Origin: Lasioglossum baleicum
Taxonomy: Eukaryota > Arthropoda > Insecta > Hymenoptera > Halictidae
NCBI RefSeq assembly: GCF_051020765.1
Contig: NW_027469217.1
Coordinates: 248,001-312,000, forward strand
DNA length: 64,000 bases
Direction: 5' to 3'
Shown: positions 28,224 through 40,144 of the stretch, in pieces
How positions within the stretch are numbered: position 1 is the first letter of the stretch
Layout of the letters: the number at the start of each line of letters is the position of its first letter
Translations under genes and position numbers: made by a program
The notes under the pieces: generated by a model
Seen by the model: the letters and a program-made list of their open reading frames with translations, nothing else
Told to the model about the DNA's origin: nothing
The model's database searches: none

Positions 28224-28384
28224 CCCATAACGCATACCTCATAACGCATAACGCATAACGCATAACGCATAACGCATAAGGCATAACGCATAACGCATAA
28301 CGCATAACGCATAACGCATAACGCATAACGCATAACGCATAACCCATAACGCATAACTCATAACGCATAACGCTTAACGCGTAA
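28224..28384. repeat. J-K cluster, copy 2
   Basis: J at 28224-28244, ggcataa near 28279, K at 28343-28384. It is 161 bp long against 168 bp for the other three J-K clusters, one heptamer shorter. Confidence 0.88.
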
Positions 28385-28552
28385 CGCATAACGCATAACG
28401 CATAACGCATAACGCATAACGCATAACGCATAACGCATAACGCATAACGCATAACGCATAACGCATAACGCATAACGCATAACGCATAACGCATAACGCA
28501 TAACGCATAACGCATAACGCATAACGCATAACGCATAACGCATAACGCATAA

Positions 28553-28706
28553 CGCACAACGCACAACGCACAACGCACAACGCACAACGCACAACGCACA
28601 ACGCACAACGCACAACGCAAAACGCACAACGCACAACGCACAACGCACAACGCACAACGCACAACGCACAACGCACAACGCACAACGCACAACGCACAAC
28701 GCACAA
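28553..28706. repeat. cgcacaa sub-array, block 4 (22 units)
   Basis: Twenty-two units with cgcaaaa at unit 10 (28616), one fewer leading unit than blocks 1-3. It follows J-K copy 2 after about 170 bp of pure array, an order not found after J-K copy 1. Confidence 0.94.
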
Positions 28707-28734
28707 CGCATAACGCATAACGCATAACGCATAA

Positions 28735-28764
28735 CCCATAACGCAAATAACACTTAACGCAAAA
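28735..28764. repeat. Nine-bp-unit motif, copy 4 with cacttaa
   Basis: cccataa, cgcaaataa, cacttaa (28751), cgcaaaa. The third unit has lost its CpG (cg to ca) relative to the other three copies, a private G-to-A change. Confidence 0.92.
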
Positions 28765-29458
28765 CGCATAACGCATAACGCATAACGCATAACGCATAAC
28801 GCATAACGCATAACGCATAACGCAAAACGCATAACGCATATCGCATAACGCATAACGCATAACGCATAACGCCTAACGCATAACGCATAACGCATAACGC
28901 CTAACGCATAACGCATAACGCATAACGCATAACGCATAACGCATAACGCATTACGCATAACGCAAAACCCATAACGCCTAAAGCATAACGCATAACGCAT
29001 AACGCATAACGCATAACGCATAACGCATAACGCATAACGCATAACGCATAACGCATAACGCATAACGCATAACGCATAACGCATAACGCATAACGCATAA
29101 CGCATAACGCATAACGCATAACGCATAACGCATAACGCATAACGCATAACGCATAACGCATAACGCATAACGCATAACGCATAACGCATAACGCATAACG
29201 CATAACGCATAACGCATAACGCATAACGCATAACGCATAACGCATAACGCATAACGCATAACGCATAACGCATAACGCATAACGCATAACGCATAACGCA
29301 TAACGCATAACGCATAACGCATAACGCATAACGCATAACGCATAACGCATAACGCATAACGCATAATGCATAACGCATAACGCATAACGCATAACGCATA
29401 ACGCATAACGCATAACGCATAACGCATAACGCATAACGCATAACGCATAACGCATAAC
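28765..29458. repeat. Tail of beta copy 4 and a pure run
   Basis: cgcaaaa, cgcatat-cgcataa near 28839, cgcctaa pair, F (cgcctaa 28975), then mostly pure array with one tgcataa near 29366. Block 4 through F matches 26852-27309 at an offset of 1,701 falling to 1,673 bp. Confidence 0.8.
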
Positions 29459-30010
29459 GCATTACGCATTACGCATAACGCATAACGCATTACGCATAAC
29501 GCCTAAAGCATAACGCATAACGCATAACGCATAACGCATAACGCATAACGCATAACGCATAACGCATAACGCATAACGCATAACGCATAACGCATAACGC
29601 ATAACGCATAACGCATAACGCATAACGCATAACGCATAACGCATAACGCATAACGCATAACGCATAACGCATAACGCATAACGCATAACGCATAACGCAT
29701 AACGCATAACGCATAACGCATAACGCATAACGCATAACGCATAACGCATAACGCATAACGCATAACGCATAAGGCATAACGCATAACGCATAACGCATAA
29801 CGCATAACGCATAACGCATAACGCATAACGCATAACGCATAACGCATAACGCATAACGCATAACGCATAACGCATAACGCATAACGCATAACGCATAACG
29901 CATAACGCATAACGCATAACGCATAACGCATAACGCATAACGCATAACGCATAACGCATAACGCATAACGCATAACGCATAACGCGTAACGCATAACGCA
30001 TAACGCATAA
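29459..30010. repeat. Gamma element copy 1 (three cgcatta then cgcctaa-agcataa)
   Basis: Two adjacent cgcatta, two normal units, a third cgcatta, one unit, then cgcctaa-agcataa. This order recurs near 36596 and 38602. A single ggcataa without a 6-bp partner lies near 29773 and cgcgtaa near 29984. Confidence 0.82.
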
Positions 30011-31190
30011 TGCAAAAGTCATAACGCATAACGCATAACGCATAATGCAAAAGTCATAACGCATAACGCATAACGCATAATGCAAAAGTCATAACGCATA
30101 ACGCATAATGCAAAAGTCATAACGCATAACGCATAACGCATAACGCATAACGCATAAGGCATAACGCATAACGCATAACGCATAACGCATAAGCATAACG
30201 CATAACGCATAAGGCATAACGCATAACGCATAACGCATAACGCATAACGCATAACGCATAACGCATAAGGCATAACGCATAACGCATAACGCATAACGCA
30301 TAACGCATAACGCATAACGCATAACGCATCAGGCTTAAGCATAACGCATAACGCATAACGCATAACGCATAACGCATAACGCATAACGCAAAACGCATAA
30401 CGCATAAGGCATAAGCATAACGCATAACGCATAACGCATAACGCATAACGCATAACGCAAAACGCATAACGCATAACGCATAACGCATAACGCATAACGC
30501 ATAACGCATAACGCATAACGCATAACGCATAACGCATACCGCACAACGCACAACGCACAACGCACAACGCACAACGCACAACGCACAACGCACAACGCAC
30601 AACGCACGACGCACGACGCACAACGCACGACGCACAACGCACAACGCACAACGCACAACGCACAACGCACAACGCACAACGCATAACGCATAACGCATAA
30701 CGCATAACGCATAACGCATAACGCATAACGCATAACGCATAACGCATAACGCATAACGCATAACGCATAACGCATAACGCATAACGCATAACGCATAACG
30801 CATAACGCATAACGCATAACGCATAACGCATAACGCATAACGCATAACGCATAACGCATAACGCATAACGCATAACGCATAACGCATAACGCATAACGCA
30901 TAACGCATAACGCATAACGCATAACGCATAACGCATAAGGCATAACGCATAACGCATAACGCATAACGCATAACGCATAACGCATAACGCATAACGCATA
31001 ACGCATAACGCATAACGCATAACGCATAACGCATAACGCATAACGCATAACGCATAACGCATAACGCATAACGCATAACGCATAACGCATAACGCATAAC
31101 GCATAACGCATAACGCATAACGCATAACGCATAACGCATAACGCATAACGCATAACGCATAACGCGTAACGCATAACGCATAACGCATAA
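30011..31190. repeat. 1,180-bp tandem duplication, copy 1
   Basis: Three tgcaaaa-gtcataa elements (30011, about 30046, 30081) and a fourth near 30109, ggcataa units, a bare 6-bp gcataa near 30191, cgcatca-ggcttaa-gcataa near 30327, cgcaaaa, D near 30408, cgcatac and cgcacaa block 5 (30540-30679), then mostly pure array. The length 1,180 equals 166 heptamers plus three 6-bp units, matching the three 6-bp units seen. Confidence 0.88.
30540..30679. repeat. cgcacaa sub-array, block 5 (20 units, cgcacga type)
   Basis: Twenty units with cgcacga at 30603, 30610 and 30624 and no internal cgcaaaa, so a different lineage from blocks 1-4. It is introduced by cgcatac at 30533. Confidence 0.94.
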
Positions 31191-31890
31191 TGCAAAAGTC
31201 ATAACGCATAACGCATAACGCATAATGCAAAAGTCATAACGCATAACGCATAACGCATAATGCAAAAGTCATAACGCATAACGCATAATGCAAAAGTCAT
31301 AACGCATAACGCATAACGCATAACGCATAACGCATAAGGCATAACGCATAACGCATAACGCATAACGCATAAGCATAACGCATAACGCATAAGGCATAAC
31401 GCATAACGCATAACGCATAACGCATAACGCATAACGCATAACGCATAAGGCATAACGCATAACGCATAACGCATAACGCATAACGCATAACGCATAACGC
31501 ATAACGCATCAGGCTTAAGCATAACGCATAACGCATAACGCATAACGCATAACGCATAACGCATAACGCAAAACGCATAACGCATAAGGCATAAGCATAA
31601 CGCATAACGCATAACGCATAACGCATAACGCATAACGCAAAACGCATAACGCATAACGCATAACGCATAACGCATAACGCATAACGCATAACGCATAACG
31701 CATAACGCATAACGCATACCGCACAACGCACAACGCACAACGCACAACGCACAACGCACAACGCACAACGCACAACGCACAACGCACGACGCACGACGCA
31801 CAACGCACGACGCACAACGCACAACGCACAACGCACAACGCACAACGCACAACGCACAACGCATAACGCATAACGCATAACGCATAACGC
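31191..31890. repeat. 1,180-bp tandem duplication, copy 2
   Basis: All markers repeat exactly 1,180 bp downstream of copy 1: tgcaaaa 31191, cgcatca-ggcttaa near 31507, D near 31588, cgcacaa block 31720-31859. I see no difference over about 700 bp. After about 31890 the copies diverge: cccataa at about 31901 and J at 31958 appear here but not in copy 1. Confidence 0.87.
31720..31859. repeat. cgcacaa sub-array, block 6 (20 units)
   Basis: Same length and same three cgcacga positions as block 5. Confidence 0.94.
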
Positions 31891-33180
31891 ATAACGCATA
31901 ACCCATAACGCATAACGCATAACGCATAACGCATAACGCATAACGCATAACGCATAACCCATAACGCATACCTCATAACGCATAACGCATAACGCATAAC
32001 GCATAAGGCATAACGCATAACGCATAACGCATAACGCATAACGCATAACGCATAACGCATAACGCATAACGCATAACGCATAACGCATAACGCATAACGC
32101 ATAACGCATAACGCATAACGCATAACGCATAACGCATAACGCATAACGCATAACGCATAACGCATAACGCATAACGCATAACGCATAACGCATAACGCAT
32201 AACGCATAACGCATAACGCATAACGCATAACGCATAACGCATAACGCATAACGCATAACGCATAACGCATAACGCATAACGCATAACGCATAACGCATAA
32301 CGCATAACGCATAACGCATAACGCATAACGCATAACGCATTACGCATAACGCATAACGCATAACGCATAACGCATAACGCATAACGCCTAAAGCATAACG
32401 CATAACGCATAACGCATAACGCATAACGCATAACGCATAACGCATAACGCATAACGCATAACGCATAACGCATAACGCATAACGCATAACGCATAACGCA
32501 TAACGCATAACGCATAACGCATAACGCATAACGCACGACGCACAACGCACAACGCACAACGCACAACGCACAACGCACAACGCACAACGCACAACGCACA
32601 ACGCATAACGCATAACGCATAACGCATAACCCATAACGCATAACGCATAACGCATAACGCATAACGCATAACGCATAACGCATAACGCATAACGCATAAC
32701 GCATAACGCATAACGCATAACGCATAACGCATAACGCATAACCCATAACGCATACCTCATAACGCATAACGCATAACGCATAACGCATAACGCATAAGGC
32801 ATAACGCATAACGCATAACGCATAACGCATAACGCATAACGCATAACGCATAACGCATAACGCATAACCCATAACGCATAACTCATAACGCATAACGCTT
32901 AACGCGTAACGCATAACGCATAACGCATAACGCATAACGCATAACGCATAACGCATAACGCATAACGCATAACGCATAAAGCATAACGCATAACGCATAA
33001 CGCATAACGCATAACGCATAACGCATAACGCATAACGCATAACGCATAAGGCATAACGCATAAGGCATAACGCATAACGCATAACGCATAACGCATAACG
33101 CATAACGCATAACGCATAACGCATAACGCATAACCCATAACGCATAACTCATAACGCATAACGCTTAACGCGTAACGCAT
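31891..33180. repeat. J, short cgcacaa block, J-K and K
   Basis: cccataa near 31901, J 31958-31978, a pure run of about 330 bp, cgcatta 32337, cgcctaa-agcataa near 32386, cgcacga plus nine cgcacaa (32532-32601), cccataa near 32630, J-K 32742-32909, agcataa near 32980, two ggcataa near 33049 and 33063, K 33134-33175. K occurs twice within 270 bp, the second without J. Confidence 0.82.
32532..32601. repeat. cgcacaa sub-array, block 7 (10 units)
   Basis: One cgcacga followed by nine cgcacaa; it resembles the 3' half of blocks 5 and 6 after their last cgcacga. Confidence 0.92.
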
Positions 33181-33720
33181 AACGCATAACGCATAACGCA
33201 TAACGCATAACGCATAACGCATAACGCATAACGCATAACGCATAACGCATAACGCATAACGCATAACGCATAACGCATAACGCATAACGCATAACGCAAA
33301 ACGCATAACGCATAACGCATAACGCATAACGCATAACGCATAACGCATAACGCATAACGCATAACGCATAACGCGTAACGCAAAACTCATAACGCATAAC
33401 ACATAACGCATAACGCATAACGCATAACGCATAACGTATAAACCATAAGGCATAACGCATAGCCCATAACGCATAACGCATAACGCATAACGCATAACGC
33501 ATAACGCATAACGCATAACGCATAACGCATAACGCATAAGGCATAAGCATAACGCATAACGCATAACGCATAACGCATAACGCATAACGCATAAGGCATA
33601 AGCATAACGCATAACGCATAACGCATAACGCATAACGCATAACGCATAACGCATAACGCGTAACGCAAAACTCATAACGCATAACGCGTAACGCAAAACT
33701 CATAACGCATAACGCATAAC
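33181..33720. repeat. A-cacataa-E-D-D-double A cluster, copy 1
   Basis: cgcaaaa near 33294, A and cacataa near 33373-33405, E 33435 (ccataagg), D near 33540 and 33598, double A near 33658-33700. The same order is at 37773-38075. Double A followed by a pure run is also the pattern at 357, 5237, 10355, 23077 and 40251. Confidence 0.83.
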
Positions 33721-35202
33721 GCATAACGCATAACGCATAACGCATAACGCATAACGCATAACGCATAACGCATAACGCATAACGCATAACGCATAACATA
33801 TAACGCATAACGCATAACGCATAACGCATAACGCATAACGCATAACGCATAACGCATAACGCATAACGCATAACGCATAACGCATAACGCATAACGCATA
33901 ACGCATAACGCATAACGCATAACGCATAACGCATAACGCATAACGCATAACGCATAACGCATAACGCATAACGCATAACGCATAACGCATAACGCATAAC
34001 GCATAAAGCATAACGCATAACGCATAACGCATAACGCATAACGCATAACGCATATCGCATGACGCACAACGCATAACGCATAACGCATAACGCATAACGC
34101 ATAACGCATAACGCATAACGCATAACGCATAACGCATAACGCATAACGCATAACGCATAACGCATAACGCATAACGCATAACGCATAACGCATAACGCAT
34201 AACGCATAACGCATAACGCATAACGCATAACGCATAACGCATAACGCATAACGCAAAACGCATAACGCATAACGCATAACGCATAACGCATAACGCATAA
34301 CGCATAACGCATAACGCATAACGCATAACGCATAACGCATAACGCATAACGCATAACGCATAACGCATAACGCATAACGCATAACGCATAACGCATAACG
34401 CATAACGCATAACGCATAACGCATAACGCATAACGCATAACGCATAACGCATAACGCATAACGCATAACGCATAACGCATAACGCATAACGCATAACGCA
34501 TAACGCATAACGCATAACGCATAACGCATAACGCATAACGCATAACGCATAACGCATAACGCATAACGCATAACGCATAACGCATAACGCATAACGCATA
34601 ACGCATAACGCATAACGCATAACGCATAACGCATAACGCATAACGCATAACGCATAACGCATAACGCATAACGCATAACGCATAACGCATAACGCATAAC
34701 GCATAACGCATAACGCATAACGCATAACGCATAACGCATAACGCATAACGCATAACGCATAACGCATAACGCATAACGCATAACGCATAACGCATAACGC
34801 ATAACGCATAACGCATAACGCATAACGCATAACGCATAACGCATAACGCATAACGCATAACGCATAACGCATAACGCATAACGCATAACGCATAACGCAT
34901 AACGCATAACGCATAACGCATAACGCATATCGCATGACGCACAACGCATAACGCATAACGCATAACGCATAACGCATAACGCATAACGCATTACGCATTA
35001 CGCATAACGCATAACGCATAACGCATAACGCATAAGGCATAAGCATAACGCATAATGCATAATGCATAACGCATAACGCATAACGCGTAACGCATAAGGC
35101 ATAAGCATAACGCATAATGCATAACGCATAACGCATAACGCATAACGCATAACGCATAACGCATAACGCATAACGCATAACGCATAACGCATAACGCCTA
35201 AC
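33721..35202. repeat. catataa block, G elements and partial alpha copy 7
   Basis: catataa at 33797, agcataa near 34006, G 34049, cgcaaaa 34252, the longest pure run (34259-34923), G 34924, cgcatta pair, D-tgcataa-tgcataa-D-tgcataa (35033-35120), then cgcctaa near 35196 with no B, C, A or E. The alpha copy is therefore broken after its second D. Confidence 0.82.
34259..34923. repeat. Longest perfect run: 95 consecutive cgcataa units
   Basis: Bounded by cgcaaaa (34252-34258) and cgcatat (34924). The length of 665 bp is exactly 95 units with no variant visible. Other long pure runs are about 10390-10993, 5998-6569, 23113-23668, 35799-36356 and 45380-45924. Confidence 0.85.
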
Positions 35203-36595
35203 GCATAACGCATAACGCATAACGCATAACGCATAACGCATAACGCATAACGCATAACGCATAACGCATAACGCATAACGCATAACGCATAACATATAAC
35301 GCATAACGCATAACGCATAACGCATAACGCATAACGCATAACGCATAACGCATAACGCATAACGCATAACGCATAACGCATAACGCATAACGCATAACGC
35401 ATAACGCATAACGCATAACGCATAACGCATAACGCATAACGCATAACGCATAACGCATAACGCATAACGCATAACGCATAACGCATAACGCATAACGCAT
35501 AACGCATAACGCATAACGCACAACGCATAACGCAGAACGCACAACGCACAACGCACAACGCACAACGCACAACGCACAACGCACAACGCACAACGCACAA
35601 CGCACAACGCACAACGCACAACGCATAACGCATAACGCATAACGCATAACGCGTAACGCAAAACTCATAACGCATAACACATAACGCATAACGCATAACG
35701 CATAACGCATAACGCATAACGCATAACGTATAAACCATAAGGCATAACGCATAGCCCATAACGCATAACGCATAACGCATAACGCATAATGCAAAAGTCA
35801 TAACGCATAACGCATAACGCATAACGCATAACGCATAACGCATAACGCATAACGCATAACGCATAACGCATAACGCATAACGCATAACGCATAACGCATA
35901 ACGCATAACGCATAACGCATAACGCATAACGCATAACGCATAACGCATAACGCATAACGCATAACGCATAACGCATAACGCATAACGCATAACGCATAAC
36001 GCATAACGCATAACGCATAACGCATAACGCATAACGCATAACGCATAACGCATAACGCATAACGCATAACGCATAACGCATAACGCATAACGCATAACGC
36101 ATAACGCATAACGCATAACGCATAACGCATAACGCATAACGCATAACGCATAACGCATAACGCATAACGCATAACGCATAACGCATAACGCATAACGCAT
36201 AACGCATAACGCATAACGCATAACGCATAACGCATAACGCATAACGCATAACGCATAACGCATAACGCATAACGCATAACGCATAACGCATAACGCATAA
36301 CGCATAACGCATAACGCATAACGCATAACGCATAACGCATAACGCATAACGCATAACGCGTAACGCATAACGCATAACGCATAACGCATAACGCATAACG
36401 CATAACGCATAACGCATAACGCATAACGCATAACGCATAACGCATAACGCATAACGCATAACGCATAACGCATAACGCATAACGCATAACGCATAACGCA
36501 TAACGCATAACGCATAACGCATAACGCATAACGCATAACGCATAACGCATAACGCATAACGCATAACGCATAACGCATAACGCATAACGCATAAC
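35203..36595. repeat. catataa, cgcacaa block 8, E element and long pure runs
   Basis: catataa near 35293, pure run, cgcacaa 35517, cgcagaa 35531, cgcacaa block 35538-35621, A and cacataa near 35652-35690, E 35727, tgcaaaa-gtcataa near 35789, then about 560 bp of pure array, one cgcgtaa near 36357 and another pure run. Confidence 0.82.
35538..35621. repeat. cgcacaa sub-array, block 8 (12 units)
   Basis: Twelve uninterrupted cgcacaa units after cgcagaa, with no internal cgcaaaa or cgcacga. The isolated cgcacaa and cgcagaa before it set it apart from all other blocks. Confidence 0.93.
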
Positions 36596-37772
36596 GCATT
36601 ACGCATTACGCATAACGCATAACGCATTACGCATAACGCCTAAAGCATAACGCATAACGCATAACGCATAACGCATAACGCATAACGCATAACGCATAAC
36701 GCATAACGCATAACGCATAACGCATAACGCATAACGCATAACGCATAACGCATAACGCATAACGCATAACGCATAACGCATAACGCATAACGCATAACGC
36801 ATAACGCATAACGCATAACGCATAACGCATAACGCATAACGCATAACGCATAACGCATAACGCATAACGCATAACGCATAACGCATAACGCATAACGCAT
36901 AACGCATAACGCATAACGCATAACGCATAACGCATAAGGCATAACGCATAACGCATAACGCATAACGCTTAACGCTTAACGCATAACGCATAACGCATAA
37001 CGCATAACGCATAACGCATAACGCATAACGCATAACGCATAACGCATAACGCATAACGCATAACGCATAACGCATAACGCATAACGCATAACGCATAACG
37101 CATAACGCATAACGCATAACGCATAACGCATAACGCATAACGCATAACGCATAACGCATAACGCATAACGCATAACGCATAACGCATAACGCATAACGCA
37201 TAACGCATAACGCATAACGCATAACGCATAACGCATAACGCATAACGCATAACGCATAACGCATAAGGCATAACGCATAACGCATAACGCATAACGCATA
37301 AGCATAACGCATAACGCATAACGCATAACGCATAACGCATAACGCATAACGCATAACGCATAACCCATAACGCATACCTCATAACGCATAACGCATAACG
37401 CATAACGCATAACGCATAAGGCATAACGCATAACGCATAACGCATAACGCATAACGCATAACGCATAACGCATAAAGCATAACGCATAACGCATAACGCA
37501 TAACGCATAACGCATAACGCATAACGCATAACGCATAACGCATAACGCATAACTCCTAATGCAAAAGTCATAACGCATAATGCATAACGCATAACGCATA
37601 ACGCATAACGCATAACGCATAACGCATAACGCATAACGCATAACGCATAACGCATAACGCATAACGCATAACGCATAACGCATAACGCATAACGCATAAC
37701 GCATAACGCATAACGCATAACGCATAACGCATAACGCATAACGCATAACGCATAACGCATAACGCATAACGC
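36596..37772. repeat. Gamma element copy 2, J, and ctcctaa-tgcaaaa
   Basis: Three cgcatta and cgcctaa-agcataa (36596-36650), ggcataa near 36938, two cgcttaa near 36966 and 36973, ggcataa near 37266, bare 6-bp gcataa near 37301, J 37364-37384, ggcataa near 37419, agcataa near 37475, ctcctaa-tgcaaaa-gtcataa at 37553 with tgcataa after it. The ctcctaa element recurs exactly 3,360 bp (480 heptamers) downstream. Confidence 0.8.
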
Positions 37773-38601
37773 GTAACGCAAAACTCATAACGCATAACAC
37801 ATAACGCATAACGCATAACGCATAACGTATAAACCATAAGGCATAACGCATAGCCCATAACGCATAACGCATAACGCATAACGCATAACGCATAACGCAT
37901 AACGCATAACGCATAACGCATAACGCATAAGGCATAAGCATAACGCATAACGCATAACGCATAACGCATAACGCATAAGGCATAAGCATAACGCATAACG
38001 CATAACGCATAACGCATAACGCATAACGCGTAACGCAAAACTCATAACGCATAACGCGTAACGCAAAACTCATAACGCATAACGCATAACGCATAACGCA
38101 TAACGCATAACGCATAACGCATAACGCATAACGCATAACGCATAACGCATAACGCATAACGCATAACGCATAACGCATAACGCATAACGCATAACGCATA
38201 ACGCATAACGCATAACGCATAACGCATGACGCATAACGCATAACGCATAACGCATAACGCATAACGCATAACGCATAACGCATAACGCATAACGCATAAC
38301 GCATAACGCATAACGCATAACGCATAACGCATAACGCATAACGCATAACGCATAACGCATAACGCATAACGCATAACGCATAACGCATAACGCATAACGC
38401 ATAACGCATAACGCATAACGCATAACGCATAACGCATAACGCATAACGCATAACGCATAACGCATAACGCATAACGCATAACGCATAACGCATAACGCAT
38501 AACGCATAAAGCATAACGCATAACGCATAACGCATAACGCATAACGCATAACGCATAACGCATAACGCATAACGCATAACGCAGAACGCATAACGCATAA
38601 C
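37773..38601. repeat. A-cacataa-E-D-D-double A cluster, copy 2, and pure run
   Basis: A and cacataa near 37773-37800, E 37826, D near 37930 and 37979, double A near 38030-38075, one cgcatga near 38226 not followed by cgcacaa, agcataa near 38510, cgcagaa near 38581. E-to-double-A distance is 204 bp against 225 bp in copy 1, three units shorter. Confidence 0.82.
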
Positions 38602-39209
38602 GCATTACGCATTACGCATAACGCATAACGCATTACGCATAACGCCTAAAGCATAACGCATAACGCATAACGCATAACGCATAACGCATAACGCATAACG
38701 CATAACGCATAACGCATAACGCATAACGCATAACGCATAACGCATAACGCATAACGCATAACGCATAACGCATAACGCATAACGCATAACGCATAACGCA
38801 TAACGCATAACGCATAACGCATAACGCATAACGCATAAGGCATAACGCATAAGGCATAACGCATAACGCATAACGCATAACGCATAACGCATAACGCATA
38901 ACGCATAACGCATAACGCATAACGCATAACGCATACCGCATAACGCATAACGCATAACGCATAACGCATAACGCATAACGCATAACGCATAACGCATAAC
39001 GCATAACGCATGACGCATAACGCATAACGCATGACGCATAACGCATAACGCATAACGCATAACGCATAACGCATAACGCATAACGCATAACGCATAACGC
39101 ATAACGCATAACGCATAACGCATAACGCATAACGCATAACGCATAACGCATAACGCATAACGCATAACGCATAACGCATAACGCGTAACGCATAACGCAT
39201 AACGCATAA
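38602..39209. repeat. Gamma element copy 3 and flank
   Basis: Three cgcatta then cgcctaa-agcataa, offset 2,006 bp from copy 2; two ggcataa near 38840 and 38854, cgcatac near 38934, isolated cgcatga near 39009 and 39030, cgcgtaa near 39183. Confidence 0.8.
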
Positions 39210-40144
39210 TGCAAAAGTCATAACGCATAACGCATAACGCATAATGCAAAAGTCATAACGCATAACGCATAATGCAAAAGTCATAACGCATAACGCATAA
39301 CGCATAACGCATAACGCATAACGCATAAGGCATAACGCATAACGCATAACGCATAACGCATAAGCATAACGCATAACGCATAAGGCATAACGCATAACGC
39401 ATAACGCATAACGCATAACGCATAACGCATAACGCATAACGCATAAGGCATAACGCATAACGCATAACGCATAACGCATAACGCATAACGCATAACGCAT
39501 AAGGCTTAAGCATAACGCATAACGCATAACGCATAACGCATAACGCATAACGCATAACGCAAAACGCATAACGCATAAGGCATAAGCATAACGCATAACG
39601 CATAACGCATAACGCATAACGCATAACGCAAAACGCATAACGCATAACGCATAACGCATAACGCATAACGCATAACGCATAACGCATAACGCATAACGCA
39701 TAACGCATAACGCATACCGCACAACGCACAACGCACAACGCACAACGCACAACGCACAACGCACAACGCACGACGCACGACGCACAACGCACGACGCACA
39801 ACGCACAACGCACAACGCACAACGCACAACGCACAACGCACAACGCATAACGCATAACGCATAACGCATAACGCATAACGCATAACCCATAACGCATAAC
39901 GCATAACGCATAACGCATAACGCATAACGCATAACGCATAACGCATAACGCATAACGCATAACGCATAACGCATAACCCATAACGCATACCTCATAACGC
40001 ATAACGCATAACGCATAACGCATAACGCATAAGGCATAACGCATAACGCATAACGCATAACGCATAACGCATAACGCATAACGCATAACGCATAACGCAT
40101 AACCCATAACGCATAACTCATAACGCATAACGCTTAACGCGTAA
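39210..40144. repeat. Third copy of the 1,180-bp unit, joined to J-K
   Basis: tgcaaaa elements at 39210 and two more, a bare 6-bp gcataa near 39362, ggcttaa-gcataa near 39502 (preceded by cgcataa, not cgcatca), cgcaaaa, D near 39588, cgcatac and cgcacaa block 9 (39718-39843), cccataa near 39887, J-K 39977-40144. It differs from the 30011/31191 pair at the ggcttaa flank and in cgcacaa count (18 against 20). Confidence 0.83.
39718..39843. repeat. cgcacaa sub-array, block 9 (18 units, cgcacga type)
   Basis: Eighteen units carrying the same cgcacga, cgcacga, cgcacaa, cgcacga series as blocks 5 and 6, with two fewer leading units. Confidence 0.93.

Larger units (their letters stand above)
25408..28384. 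repeat. Beta HOR unit, copy 3
   Basis: Same order as copy 1: cacgtaa-A-cacataa twice, E 25627, tgcaaaa, cgcctaa-agcataa near 25826, cgcatac near 25973, cgcatta pair near 26253, cgcacaa block 26852-27019, nine-bp motif 27048-27077, cgcatat-cgcataa, cgcctaa pair, F (27302), cgcagaa 27444, cgcatta pair 27661, ggcttaa-gcataa near 27953, D, cgcacaa pair near 28086, J-K 28224-28384. The offset to copy 1 goes 12,654 (E), 12,864 (cgcacaa block), 12,871 (F), 12,731 (K). Confidence 0.83.
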
